This document shows, piece after piece, positions 55,208-64,000 of a DNA stretch of 64,000 nucleotides. The translations under genes were made by a program, and so were the position numbers. The notes beneath the pieces were generated by a model. The model was not told the DNA's origin. It saw only the letters and a list, made by a program, of their open reading frames with translations, and searched no databases. Each line of letters begins with the position of its first letter. The stretch's first letter is position 1. Source of the DNA: Bradyrhizobium quebecense (GTDB lineage Bacteria; Pseudomonadota; Alphaproteobacteria; Rhizobiales; Xanthobacteraceae); assembly GCF_013373795.3 (NCBI RefSeq), contig NZ_CP088022.1, forward strand, positions 6,510,001 through 6,574,000, written 5' to 3'.

Positions 55208-58000
55208 ATGGACAGCGTCGTAGCCGAAGTCCGCCCTGAAGCGGATGGTCGTTTCGAGACCGAGCGGATCACCGCGGCGGTCAATGCACTCGCCGAACAG
55301 CATGCCGGCCGCGAGGACCAGTTCCGCGCCGCGATGGCGCAGCTGCTCAAGACCGAGCTGATCGCGGCGCGCGCCACGGCGCAGGAGCTGCTGCTGAAGG
55401 ACCGCCACGGCCGCCGCTGCGCCGAACGGCTGTGCTTCGTGCAGGACGAGATCATCCGCATCCTCTACGCCGCGGCGACCCGGCATCTCTATCACTCGCC
55501 GATCCCCTCGGGCGCCGAACGCATGGCGGTGGTCGCGACCGGCGGCTATGGCCGCGGGTTGATGGCGCCGGAATCCGACATCGATCTCTTGTTCATCCTG
55601 CCCTACAAGCAGACCGCCTGGGGCGAGCAGGTCGCCGAAGCCATCCTCTATTGCCTCTGGGACATGGGGCTGAAGGTCGGCCACGCCACGCGCTCGGTCG
55701 ATGAATCGATCCGCCAGGCGCGCGGCGACATGACGATCCGCACCGCGATCCTGGAGACCCGCTTCCTGACCGGCGACCAGCCGCTCTATGACGAGCTGGT
55801 CGAACGCTTCGACAAGGAAGTGGTGCAGGGCACCGCTGCGGAATTCGTCACCGCCAAGCTCGCCGAGCGCGAGGAGCGGCATCGCCGCGCCGGCCAGTCG
55901 CGCTATCTGGTCGAGCCCAACGTCAAGGACGGCAAGGGCGGCCTGCGCGACCTGCATACGCTGTTCTGGATCGCGAAATACGTCTACCGCGTGCGCGAGA
56001 CCGACGAGCTCTTGGAACGCGGCGTGTTCGACGCGCAGGAGTACCGCACCTTCCGCCGCTGCGCCGACTTCCTGTGGTCGGTGCGCTGCAATCTGCACTT
56101 CTTCGCCGGACGCGCCGAGGAGCGGCTGTCGTTCGACATGCAGCGCGAGATCGCGGTGCGCCTCGGCTACACCTCGCATCCCGGCATGCAGGACGTCGAG
56201 CGCTTCATGAAGCACTACTTCCTGATCGCAAAAGACGTCGGCGATCTCACCGCGATCCTGTGCGCCAAGCTCGAGGAGGAGCACAACAAGCCGGCGCCGG
56301 TGCTGAGCCGGATGGTGGCGCGGCTGCGGCCCGGCACCAAGCGGCGGCGGGTGGCCGGCAGCGACGACTTCATCGTCGACAACAACCGCATCAACCTCGC
56401 CGCCCCTGATGTGTTCAAGCACGATCCGGTCAACCTGATCCGGATCTTCCGCCTCGCGCAGCAGAACAACCTCGCCTTCCATCCCGATGCGATGCGTACG
56501 GTGACGCGCTCGCTGAAGCTGATCAACACCCAGCTCCGCGACAACGAGGAAGCCAACCGCCTGTTCATGGAGATCCTGACCTCGAACGACGCGGAGACCG
56601 TGCTGCGGCGGATGAACGAGACCGGCGTGCTCGGCCATTTCATCCGCGCCTTCGGCAAGATCGTGTCGATGATGCAGTTCAACATGTATCACCACTATAC
56701 GGTGGACGAGCATCTGCTCCGCTGCATCGGCTTCCTGCAGGACATCGAGCGCGGCGGCAACGAGGAGTTCACGGTCGCCAGCGACCTGTTCCGCAAGATC
56801 AGGCCTGAGCACCGCCCGGTGATCTATATCGCGACCCTGCTGCACGACATCGCCAAGGGCAGGCCGGAAGATCACTCGATCGCCGGCGCCAAGGTGGCGC
56901 GGCGGCTATGCCCGCGGCTCGGCTTCTCTGCCGCCGATACCGAGCTGGTGGCGTGGCTGATCGAGGAACATCTGACGATGTCGACGGTGGCGCAATCGCG
57001 CGATCTGTCGGACCGCAAGACCATCGAGAATTTCGCCGCCGTGGTGCAGTCGGTCGAGCAGATGAAGCTGCTCACGATCCTGACCACCGCCGACATCCGC
57101 GGCGTCGGCCCCGGCGTCTGGAACGGTTGGAAGGCGCAGCTCCTGCGCACGCTGTACTATGAAACAGAGCCGGTGCTGACCGGTGGCTTCTCCGAGGTCA
57201 ACCGCGCCCAGCGCATCGCGGTGGCGCAGGCCGAGTTCCGCCGCGCCTTCACCGAATGGCCGGAGGTCGAGCTCAACGCCTATATCGGCCGGCACTACCC
57301 GGCGTACTGGCTCAAGGTCGAGCTGCAACGCAAGATCCGCCAGGCGCGCTTCATCCGCGCCAGCGAGCAGGCCGGCCACAAGCTCGCGATCAATGTCGGC
57401 TTCGACGAGGTCCGTGCCGTCACCGAGCTCACGATTCTGGCGACCGACCATCCCTGGCTGCTGTCGATCATCGCCGGCGCCTGCGCGTCCGCCGGTGCCA
57501 ACATCGTCGACGCGCAGATCTACACCACGACCGACGGCCGCGCGCTCGACACCATCTCGATCTCGCGCGAATACGATCGCGACGATGACGAAGGCCGCCG
57601 CGCGACGCGGATCGGCGAGATGATCGAGCAGGTGCTGGAAGGCAAGCTCAGGCTGCCCGAGGCGGTGGCGAAGCGCGCGGTGCGCAGCAAGGCGCGGCCA
57701 TTCGTCGTCGAGCCCGAAGTGACCATCAACAACCAGTGGTCCGACCGCTACACCGTGATCGAGGTCTCCGGCCTCGACCGCCCCGGCCTGCTCTACCAGC
57801 TGACCACCGCGATCTCGAAGCTCAACCTCAACATCGCCTCGGCGCATGTCGCGACCTTCGGCGAGCGCGCCCGCGACGTGTTCTATGTCACCGACCTGCT
57901 CGGCGCCCAGATCACCGCGCCGACCCGGCAGGCCGCGATCAAGAGCGCGCTGCTGCATCTGTTGTCGACCGAGGACCAGGCGGCGAAGCCGGCAGCGTAG
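55208..58000 (+). CDS. glnD: Bifunctional PII uridylyltransferase/uridylyl-removing enzyme
   Basis: Primary nitrogen sensor: uridylylates PII (GlnB/GlnK) under nitrogen limitation and removes UMP when glutamine is high. The product is 930 aa. The nucleotidyltransferase domain has ATGGYGRGLMAPESDIDLLFIL, then the GlnD linker NVKDGKGGLRDLHTLFWIAKY. The HD domain has ATLLHDIAKGRPEDHS and a following HLTMSTVAQSRDLSD. Two C-terminal ACT domains begin at about DHPWLLSIIAGACASAGANIVDAQI and SGLDRPGLLYQLTTAISKLNLNI. Full length with all active-site motifs. It links to ptsP at 1.5 kb in nitrogen control. Confidence 0.98.
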   Translation: MDSVVAEVRPEADGRFETERITAAVNALAEQHAGREDQFRAAMAQLLKTELIAARATAQELLLKDRHGRRCAERLCFVQDEIIRILYAAATRHLYHSPIPSGAERMAVVATGGYGRGLMAPESDIDLLFILPYKQTAWGEQVAEAILYCLWDMGLKVGHATRSVDESIRQARGDMTIRTAILETRFLTGDQPLYDELVERFDKEVVQGTAAEFVTAKLAEREERHRRAGQSRYLVEPNVKDGKGGLRDLHTLFWIAKYVYRVRETDELLERGVFDAQEYRTFRRCADFLWSVRCNLHFFAGRAEERLSFDMQREIAVRLGYTSHPGMQDVERFMKHYFLIAKDVGDLTAILCAKLEEEHNKPAPVLSRMVARLRPGTKRRRVAGSDDFIVDNNRINLAAPDVFKHDPVNLIRIFRLAQQNNLAFHPDAMRTVTRSLKLINTQLRDNEEANRLFMEILTSNDAETVLRRMNETGVLGHFIRAFGKIVSMMQFNMYHHYTVDEHLLRCIGFLQDIERGGNEEFTVASDLFRKIRPEHRPVIYIATLLHDIAKGRPEDHSIAGAKVARRLCPRLGFSAADTELVAWLIEEHLTMSTVAQSRDLSDRKTIENFAAVVQSVEQMKLLTILTTADIRGVGPGVWNGWKAQLLRTLYYETEPVLTGGFSEVNRAQRIAVAQAEFRRAFTEWPEVELNAYIGRHYPAYWLKVELQRKIRQARFIRASEQAGHKLAINVGFDEVRAVTELTILATDHPWLLSIIAGACASAGANIVDAQIYTTTDGRALDTISISREYDRDDDEGRRATRIGEMIEQVLEGKLRLPEAVAKRAVRSKARPFVVEPEVTINNQWSDRYTVIEVSGLDRPGLLYQLTTAISKLNLNIASAHVATFGERARDVFYVTDLLGAQITAPTRQAAIKSALLHLLSTEDQAAKPAA

Positions 58001-58028
58001 GCCGAATCGTAGAGGCGCATAGGCCTGT

Positions 58029-58167
58029 CCCGTCATCCTGAGGAGGCCGCGGAGCGGCCGTCTCGAAGGATCGACGGCCCGGCTATTCGAACGAGTCGGA
58101 GTACGCGGAAGCGTCCGGGCCGTTCACCCTTCGAGACGCGCGTTCCGCGCTCCTCAGGATGACGGAA
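58029..58167. repeat. CGTCATCCTGAGG hairpin repeat
   Basis: CGTCATCCTGAGGAGGCCGC with GTCTCGAAGG at the left and CCCTTCGAGAC with CTCCTCAGGATGACGG at the right form an inverted repeat of about 140 bp. It fills the space between glnD and the convergent polysaccharide synthase gene. Related to 9521-9626. Confidence 0.85.
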
Positions 58168-58217
58168 TGGAAAGCGCTCGCGGAAGGAGCAACACCGCGA
58201 AGCCCGATCGCAGCACT

Positions 58218-60164
58218 TCAACCGAACAGCCGCATCAGCAGGGCCTTGCCGACCGGCGCTGCGCGGACACTGCGGAAGGCGCGGACATATTCGCCGGCAT
58301 AGAATGCGCGCACGACATTGATCCGCGTCGCAACCGCGTCCTCGAAACGGACGCCGAAGCCATCGCGGGTGCGGCGGACCACGAGCGCGGCCACGTTCTG
58401 TCCGTAGACATTGCACTTGATCGAGGCGCCGATTGCGGGAGGGGCGCGATCGATGAAGCGCGCGCCCGAGATCGAAATGTCGACCATCCGGACCAGCCGC
58501 GGCTCCGTACCTTCGTGAATCAGGATCGGCTCGTCACGTTCGAAGCGCTCGGCCTTGCGACGCCGCGGCTGCTCGATGCAAATGAAGCACACGATCGCGA
58601 GCACGACGCAATTATAGAGGCTCCAGGCCAGCGCCAGCCCGCCATAGGCGATGCTGTCGCCGCGCAGATGCAGGATGAATGCGTAGGCGATCGCCAGCAG
58701 CGTGATGAGCAAGGCGCTGCCATAGAGCCGCAGCAGCGGCCACTCGATGAAGCGGCGATTGCGGTCGCCGCCCTTGGCCGTCACCTTGAACTTGTGGCCT
58801 TGCGGCTTGGCGAGGCCGGTCACGACCGCCTTCAGGACCGCGGGGGCTGCGATGTATTGCGACACGTCGGTCATGATCGCGAGCGAGCGACCGCGCGAGA
58901 TCCAGGCCATGGTGAAGGCGTGCCAGACATAGAACGGCATGAAGTACTTCAGAAGCTCGAACAGATCGGCGTGAACCGCCTTGATGCCGAACAGCAGATA
59001 GAGCCACGGCACGACGAGGCCGAAAACCTTGGTGCCATAGACCGCCGCCCAGCTCATGAAAGCGTCGACCAGCGACAGCCGGTCCATGAAGGCGAGCTTC
59101 GATTGCCGCGAGAACGGCCCGCTGCGGCCCCTGAAGATCTGCATGAAGCCGAGACACCAGCGCCCGCGCTGCGTGATGTATTCCTTCAATCCCTCCGGCG
59201 CGAGGCCGATGGTCAGGCGCTCGTTGAGATAGACCGTGCGCAATCCCCCTTCCTTCAGGCGCAGCGTGACGAGATAATCCTCCGTCACCGAATCGGTCGG
59301 AAAGCCGCCGATCTGCATCAGTCCGGAGTAACGGATCAGCGATGAGGTGCCGCAGCAGAACGCGGTGCCCCAGGCGTCCTTGGCCGGCATCAAGATGTCG
59401 AAGAAGAAACGCTGTTCGTCGGGCCAGACGTCGGTTGCGGCGAGATTGGTCTGGATCGGATCCGGATTGATGAAGTGCTGCGGCGTCTGCACGACGCCGA
59501 CGGTGCCGTCCTGCATCAGGCTCATCGCCCGCGTCAGGAAGTCCGGCATCGGGACAAAATCCGCATCGAGGATCGAGACGAACTCCGGCCGGTCCGGCAG
59601 CCCGGAAACGTGCTGGAGCGCATGATTGATGTTGCCGGCCTTGGCATGGCGGTTGTCCGGACGGGTCAGATAGTTGCAGCCGAGCTCCTGGGCGAGCCGG
59701 CGCAGCCAGAGCCGCCGTCCGTCGTCGAGCACCCAGACGCGGTAGTTGGGATAGTTCAGCCCGGTGGCGCCGATGATGGTGCGCTCGAGGATCGCCTTCT
59801 CTTCATTGTAGGTGCAGATGAAGACGTCGACGCGCGGCGCATTCGTCGACGTCCTGGATCGGCGCAGGATGGCATTGACCGCGGGCGAACGGTCGATGGT
59901 GCGGCTGAGGAACAGCAACGACAGGCACACCGCGATCATCGAGGCCGCCTCGGCCGCCACGAAGGGATAGCCGACCACCGCGTCGGCGGTGAGCCCCAAC
60001 GGCGGCAAGGTCTGGGTCACCCGCCAGACGAAGTAGTGCAACAGCAGCAGGAACGATATGCCGGTCATCATGACGCGCCCCAGCGTCTGCTCGTGCCGGA
60101 GCAGCGGCAGGATCGCAAGACAGGCGCCGAAGGCAACCAGCCCGGGCGCGAATGCCGCCATCAT
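58218..60164 (-). CDS. GT2 polysaccharide synthase with C-terminal PilZ domain
   Basis: A 648-aa membrane glycosyltransferase of the cellulose-synthase type. Two membrane segments lead to the GT2 domain: VDVFICTYNEEKAILERTI, VWVLDDGRRLWLRRLA, SILDADFVPMPDF (DxD), TEDYLVTLRLKEGG (TED) and the processive-synthase motif QRGRWCLGFMQI (Q-x2-R-W). Further membrane helices follow. The PilZ domain (about 560-640) has R-x3-R in RKAER and DISISGARF (D-x-S-x2-G), so c-di-GMP binding is expected. The start ATG (60164) overlaps the HlyD stop. The polymer is unknown; no bcsB-, bcsZ- or bcsC-like gene is visible here. Confidence 0.92.
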   Translation of the reverse strand: MMAAFAPGLVAFGACLAILPLLRHEQTLGRVMMTGISFLLLLHYFVWRVTQTLPPLGLTADAVVGYPFVAAEAASMIAVCLSLLFLSRTIDRSPAVNAILRRSRTSTNAPRVDVFICTYNEEKAILERTIIGATGLNYPNYRVWVLDDGRRLWLRRLAQELGCNYLTRPDNRHAKAGNINHALQHVSGLPDRPEFVSILDADFVPMPDFLTRAMSLMQDGTVGVVQTPQHFINPDPIQTNLAATDVWPDEQRFFFDILMPAKDAWGTAFCCGTSSLIRYSGLMQIGGFPTDSVTEDYLVTLRLKEGGLRTVYLNERLTIGLAPEGLKEYITQRGRWCLGFMQIFRGRSGPFSRQSKLAFMDRLSLVDAFMSWAAVYGTKVFGLVVPWLYLLFGIKAVHADLFELLKYFMPFYVWHAFTMAWISRGRSLAIMTDVSQYIAAPAVLKAVVTGLAKPQGHKFKVTAKGGDRNRRFIEWPLLRLYGSALLITLLAIAYAFILHLRGDSIAYGGLALAWSLYNCVVLAIVCFICIEQPRRRKAERFERDEPILIHEGTEPRLVRMVDISISGARFIDRAPPAIGASIKCNVYGQNVAALVVRRTRDGFGVRFEDAVATRINVVRAFYAGEYVRAFRSVRAAPVGKALLMRLFG

Positions 60165-61528
60165 GACTTTGCCGCGTCCGTGTTGAACACCACCCGCCCG
60201 GTGCGGCCGACTGCGCATTCCTTGCCCGTGGTATCGAGCTCCGGCATCGAGACCGTCACCCGGTACGGTTCCTTGTTCAGCGCATCCGGATTGATCGCAA
60301 GGTTCGCGGGCGCCCCCGATGCACCGGTGAGGTTGACGATCTCACCCTTGATCGAAGCGCTGCCGTCGTTCGGCTCAAAGCTCGCCTGCTCACCAAGCCT
60401 GAGGCGGTTATAGACGCCTTCGGTGACATTGGCGGTGACCACCGCACCGCTGCAATCAAGCAGCTTGAGCAGGGGCTGCCCGGCCCTGACGTCCTCGCCC
60501 GGCGACGTCATCATCTCCCAGATGCGTCCGCCGACCGGCGCCTTGATGTCGGCTTCCGCCCGGTTAACGTAGTGCAATTGCTCCGAGGCAATCTCGTGGG
60601 TGAGCCAGTCGATCTCCGCATCGGAATGCACCAGATCGGCGCGCAGATCGCTGACGCGCTGGCGCATCTCCTCTTCGCGTTGCACGGAACTCGGCCGGTC
60701 ATTGTAGCTGTCGCCAAGATAGGTGCCGTTCCTTGCCGCGGTGAGTTCGACCTTGGCGGCGTCGAGCCGGCGCTGCGCGCCTATCTCGGTCTGATGGGCG
60801 ATCGCCTGCTCGCGCGTCAGCCGGGCCATTTCGACCGTCGAGACGCTGCCCGACTTGATCAGCGACGAGGCGCGTTCAACCGCCGCCGTCGCTTCTTCCC
60901 GTCGCGCGGCCGCGGCCTCGATCGCGGTCTGAATTTCGGCGATGCGCGCCTCGAGCTGGAGGATGCGGCCGTCGCGGAACTGGGCCGCCTGGCGCGCGAG
61001 GTCCTGTTGCGACGTCTCGGCGGCCGCAAGCTTTGCGGCGAGACTCGGGCGCTCATTCTCCATCCGGGACATCTGCCGCCGGAGATCGTCGAGCCGCACC
61101 CGATCGCCGCGCGCGTTGACGACATGAAGGATCGTATCGCCTTCGTGGACCACACTGAGCTGCGTGGAGCTCTGCGGCTTCGCACTCACGGTGCCGTCGA
61201 TCGGCGAGCGCAGGGTCACGATCCTGGCATTGACCACAGCCTCGACGCTCGAGGTCTGCAGCACGGCCTTCAGCGGCAGCCATCCGAAGATCGCGACGAG
61301 GGCGAGGCCAATGCCGACCTTGAGCAGGCGTCGAACCCACCGGCCCGAGCCTGCAGGCGCTTCGGGATGGGGGGCGCTATCATTGACAGGCTCGCTGACC
61401 GGCTCGTCGTCCGCCGGCTGCAATCGGTCCTGCAAGTCGCGCTGCAATCCCCGCGCGCCCGCTTCCTCGTCCTTGATGACGGAAATATCGCCTTCGGGAA
61501 GCGGCTTCTGCGGCTGTGCCTGATTCAT
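60161..61528 (-). CDS. HlyD-like periplasmic adaptor for polysaccharide synthase
   Basis: A 455-aa inner-membrane protein. A charged cytosolic N-terminus of about 90 residues is followed by one membrane helix (LLKVGIGLALVAIFGWLPLKAVL) and a periplasmic HlyD/Alg44-like part: VNARIVTLRSPIDGTVSAKP (lipoyl motif), about 200 residues of coiled coil, then VNRAEADIKAPVGGRIWEM and a beta-barrel. The start ATG 61528 is chosen at MNQAQPQKP; the frame is open 26 codons further up without support. Its TGA overlaps the synthase ATG. It resembles the Alg8/Alg44 pairing of alginate synthesis, except that PilZ sits on the synthase. Confidence 0.88.
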   Translation of the reverse strand: MNQAQPQKPLPEGDISVIKDEEAGARGLQRDLQDRLQPADDEPVSEPVNDSAPHPEAPAGSGRWVRRLLKVGIGLALVAIFGWLPLKAVLQTSSVEAVVNARIVTLRSPIDGTVSAKPQSSTQLSVVHEGDTILHVVNARGDRVRLDDLRRQMSRMENERPSLAAKLAAAETSQQDLARQAAQFRDGRILQLEARIAEIQTAIEAAAARREEATAAVERASSLIKSGSVSTVEMARLTREQAIAHQTEIGAQRRLDAAKVELTAARNGTYLGDSYNDRPSSVQREEEMRQRVSDLRADLVHSDAEIDWLTHEIASEQLHYVNRAEADIKAPVGGRIWEMMTSPGEDVRAGQPLLKLLDCSGAVVTANVTEGVYNRLRLGEQASFEPNDGSASIKGEIVNLTGASGAPANLAINPDALNKEPYRVTVSMPELDTTGKECAVGRTGRVVFNTDAAKS

Positions 61529-61853
61529 GATGACCGGCCCCTGAACTGTCAGTGCGCAAACCAACGCACAACTCGGCGGAGCGATGTTGTGGCCCGACAG
61601 ATCCAATAATCAGGTGCTTCAGAGGCGGCTAAAGCGAACCGGCCATCTTTCGGAAAAACTGCTGCAATTTGTCACGTTCAGGAGCTCGGTGCACCTGCAG
61701 GGACTGAGCCCGGAATCCATCAGGGCCAGGGCTAGACGGGGAGTGGATTCCGGGCTCTCACGGAGGCTGTTGTCGGACCCGCTTTGCGCGACCCAGGCGT
61801 GAGCAGCCAGCGCGTCGGTCCCGGCAGCCTGCCGGACTTAGATCCAGAGCGGG

Positions 61854-62120
61854 CTACGACCCTGGATCCGGCACGTTCAATTGCGGCTGCAGCGCCGCGA
61901 GGCTTGCCCCCAGCAAGGCCAGGTAGCTCGCCTGACAGAGCACAACGCTCAAATCGAAGACGTCGAGCAGATCGATCCACGAATTGTCAGCCTGCACGGT
62001 CGCTGCTTGCTTGCCGCCGTCGATCACGGAGGGCTGAAAGCTGCGGTTACGTCTCTGAGGCGTCGTCTCGCGCGCGACGTCGTCGGAGCAAAGGATCAGA
62101 TGCAGGCGCGTGTTGGGCAT
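61854..62120 (-). CDS. Small hypothetical protein
   Basis: An 88-aa frame in the otherwise gene-poor interval 61529-62506. The ATG at 62120 has GGGAG 7-11 bp upstream and begins MPNTRLHLILCSDD. The C-terminal half LLDVFDLSVVLCQASYLALLGASLAAL is hydrophobic and could be a membrane segment or hairpin. Not recognised. Upstream of the polysaccharide synthase operon on the same strand. The remainder of the interval shows no other convincing gene; overlapping plus-strand frames are Arg/Ser-rich shadows. Confidence 0.4.
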   Translation of the reverse strand: MPNTRLHLILCSDDVARETTPQRRNRSFQPSVIDGGKQAATVQADNSWIDLLDVFDLSVVLCQASYLALLGASLAALQPQLNVPDPGS

Positions 62121-62506
62121 TTCAATCTCCCGTCTCTGATTGGCGATTGTTGAACCCCGAAAGGCATCTACTGTCATCGAGTTACCCAATAAGCGTAGCC
62201 ACCGGGAGGAAACGGGCCATTGAACGGAGGTTGATCCGGCCGTTACATTCGGATGGGGACGACATACCTTGGTTTAGCCGCAACCTGGGCCTGAGTTCGT
62301 CCGGCGATTGCGCTTTCCGCGCGATCTCACGCCACGCGAGTGGATCGCTAAAATCGCCCCCACGATCCCGTTCGGACGTCGAGAAAGCTGCTAGTATGCA
62401 GTTTGTTAGGAGGGCGACGTTGTCGCCGCTGATGGTAGCGGTCACCTAGCGACGCAGCGCGGCCCATGATGGCCAAGTGCTGAACGGCCAAGTGCTGGTG
62501 CTGCCA

Positions 62507-64000
62507 ATGATGCGCATCCCGACCACGAAGTCCTGGTCGGCCGAGCAATGGCTGCTCGGCGGCATGGTGCTGGCTTTGGCCGCAACCTGCATCGGGCTGC
62601 TGCTTGGTCCGCAGCCTGCAGCTTCCGCCCATCTGATTGCCCTGGCGCTGCTGATCGCGTCGCTTGCCGCCGCGTTGCTGATGATGGGCGTGGTGGCGCG
62701 CACCCACAGGCAGATGGAAGCCATGTTGCGTGGCCGGGCCAGCGGCGAAGAGCGCGCGGTAGAGGCCCTGCGGAACAGCGAAGCGCAATGGAAGGAGGTG
62801 TTCGAGCACAACCCGGTCATGTACTTCATGGTCGACGCCACGGGTCTCGTGCTGTCGGTCAACACGTTCGGCGCGGCACAACTCGGCTACACCGCCGACG
62901 AATTGCTTGGACAATCCGTGCTGCGGGTCTTCGCCGCCGAAGACCATCAGACGGTCCAGCGCAACGTCGCGGCGTGCCTCGACAACATCGGCCAAACCCA
63001 CAATTGGGAAATCCGGAAGGTCCGCAAGGACGGCTCAAGACTTTGGGTTCGTGAAAATGCCAAGGCCGTGCGGCGGCAGGACGATCGATTGATCGTCCTG
63101 ATCGCATGCGAGGATATCACCGAGCGCAAACAAGCCGAAAACGCGCTGCAGCAGAGCGAGATGTACCTGAGCGAAGCCCAGCGGTTGAGCCACACCGGCA
63201 GCTTTGGCTGGCACGTCGCCAGCGGTGAGGTGATCTGGTCGGAAGAGACGTTCAGGATCTTCGGATTCGACAGGGCTCCTTCCATCAAGCATGCCACGGT
63301 CCTTCAGCGCATCCATCCGGATGATCGCACCCGCGTGCAACGGACCGTCGACCGTGCCTCGCTCGACGGCAAGGACTTCGAGCACGGCTACCGATTGCTG
63401 ATGCCGGACGGCGCGATCAAATATGTTCACGCCAGGGCGCATGCGGTGACCGCCCCTTCGGGCGACACCGAATTCATCGGAGCGGTGACCGACGTGACCG
63501 CCCGCAAGCGAGCCGAGGCGGAGTTGCATGAAGCACAGACCAACCTCGCGCACGTCACGCGCGTGACGGCACTCGGCGAGCTCGCCGCATCGATCGCCCA
63601 TGAAGTGAACCAGCCGCTTGCCGCCGTGGTCGCCAACGCCGCGGCATGCCTGCGCTGGCTCGACCGGGCGGCTCCCGATCTGAATGAAGCGCGCGGGGCG
63701 GTCAGGTCGATTATCAGCGACGGCAACCGGGCCGGCGAGGTCATCCAGCGCGTCCGCGCCCTGATGAACAAGACAACCGGTCAGATGGCGCCGCTCGACA
63801 TCAATGAAGCCATCAACGAGGTGATCGGCCTGGTGCAGCATGAACTGCAGAGCCACCTTGTATCCCTGCAGCTGGACCTCGCTGCCGCGCTCCCGCCCGT
63901 CGTCGCCGACCGCATCCAGCTGCAGCAAGTCATCCTCAACCTCGTCGTCAATGGCATCGAGGCAATGCAGCCGGTCACGGACAGGCCACGGGAGCTCGTG
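62507..64000 (+). CDS. PAS-domain sensor histidine kinase (3' end outside window)
   Basis: Open to the last base; 498 codons are visible. Two membrane segments near the N-terminus (LLGGMVLALAATCIGLLLG and HLIALALLIASLAAALLMMGVV) are followed by PAS domain 1 (WKEVFEHNPVMYFMVDATGLVLSVN to DITERKQAE), PAS domain 2 of the PAS-3 type (TGSFGWHVASGEVIWSEETFRIFGF to DVTARKRAE), then the H-box ALGELAASIAHEVNQPLAAVVANAAACLRWL and the start of the ATPase domain LQQVILNLVVNGIEAM (N-box). The H-box is of the FixL-like group common in Bradyrhizobium. The start is ATG 62507 or 62510; the preceding GTGs are possible. A response regulator may follow outside the window. Confidence 0.9.
   Translation, partial: MMRIPTTKSWSAEQWLLGGMVLALAATCIGLLLGPQPAASAHLIALALLIASLAAALLMMGVVARTHRQMEAMLRGRASGEERAVEALRNSEAQWKEVFEHNPVMYFMVDATGLVLSVNTFGAAQLGYTADELLGQSVLRVFAAEDHQTVQRNVAACLDNIGQTHNWEIRKVRKDGSRLWVRENAKAVRRQDDRLIVLIACEDITERKQAENALQQSEMYLSEAQRLSHTGSFGWHVASGEVIWSEETFRIFGFDRAPSIKHATVLQRIHPDDRTRVQRTVDRASLDGKDFEHGYRLLMPDGAIKYVHARAHAVTAPSGDTEFIGAVTDVTARKRAEAELHEAQTNLAHVTRVTALGELAASIAHEVNQPLAAVVANAAACLRWLDRAAPDLNEARGAVRSIISDGNRAGEVIQRVRALMNKTTGQMAPLDINEAINEVIGLVQHELQSHLVSLQLDLAAALPPVVADRIQLQQVILNLVVNGIEAMQPVTDRPRELV

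Noticed and set aside
62182..62445. Minus-strand frame of 87 codons upstream of the histidine kinase
   Set aside because: It has plausible amino-acid composition but no ribosome site or recognisable motif; not strong enough to list.
61784..62449. Plus-strand frame of 221 codons in the gene-poor interval
   Set aside because: Extremely Arg/Ser/Ala-rich, no start signal; looks like chance open frame in GC-rich DNA.

Overview
The window is GC-rich, densely coded alphaproteobacterial chromosome, most likely Bradyrhizobium or a close relative in the Nitrobacteraceae. The evidence is the gene content (a PTS-Ntr PtsP after lysC, a PHB cluster with PhaR, a pca protocatechuate cluster, GlnD, PcaF, IspG) and the intergenic spaces, which are full of several families of hairpin-forming dispersed repeats of the kind seen in that group. 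No rRNA, tRNA or CRISPR array was found. The first gene (lysC) and the last (a PAS histidine kinase) are cut by the window edges.

Layout. 1-6.0 kb: lysC, ptsP, prfA and prmC (housekeeping; the RF1 methylase lies directly downstream of RF1). 6.5-11.3 kb: a DUF4167 protein with a poly-Asn tract, a methyltransferase divergent from gloB, a cupin, an orphan gene bounded by 25-bp direct repeats, and a YddG-like exporter. 11.4-14.5 kb: the PHB cluster phbB, phbA and divergent phaR. 14.7-24.6 kb: a GGDEF/EAL protein with a degenerate GGDEF motif, small NTF2-like and membrane proteins, rpmF, mtgA, a polyprenyl diphosphate synthase, a DUF1345 protein and a secreted caspase-like protein. 24.7-26.3 kb: a Na+/H+ antiporter.

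26.4-34.8 kb is the accessory part. Two apparently identical IS110-family elements (IS1111-like, with subterminal inverted repeats) lie 7018 bp apart. They bracket a Rieske oxygenase, a four-gene operon whose products all look exported (small protein, TAXI-type binding protein, VasI-like protein, DsrE-family protein) and a TauD-type dioxygenase. Both elements sit at the same position inside a REP-like hairpin repeat, between GTGGTT and ATGGGTCCC. The 3' non-coding part of each element contains a 9-nt exact complement of the right-hand target flank, facing a 6/7 match to the left-hand flank across a small hairpin. That is what a bridge RNA/seekRNA guide loop should look like, and it is the most interesting object in the window.

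34.9-42.7 kb: ispG, a rhodanese-type sulfurtransferase, a DMT transporter, a Zur-type Fur regulator, and a MarR-EmrA-EmrB multidrug efflux operon with a clear operator. 43-50.3 kb: an orphan ABC binding protein, a Gfo/Idh/MocA oxidoreductase, an aroE paralogue, an SRPBCC/ArsR pair, and pcaG, pcaH, pcaF for protocatechuate catabolism. 50.5-58 kb: mutS, a membrane protein, an OsmC-family protein and glnD. 58.2-61.5 kb: a PilZ-containing GT2 polysaccharide synthase translationally coupled to an HlyD-like partner. The window ends in a PAS/PAS histidine kinase.

Start codons were moved inward from the longest frame where a Shine-Dalgarno sequence, a signal peptide or family length supported it; these choices are stated per gene. 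All family names are recognised from motifs by eye; no database search was run.
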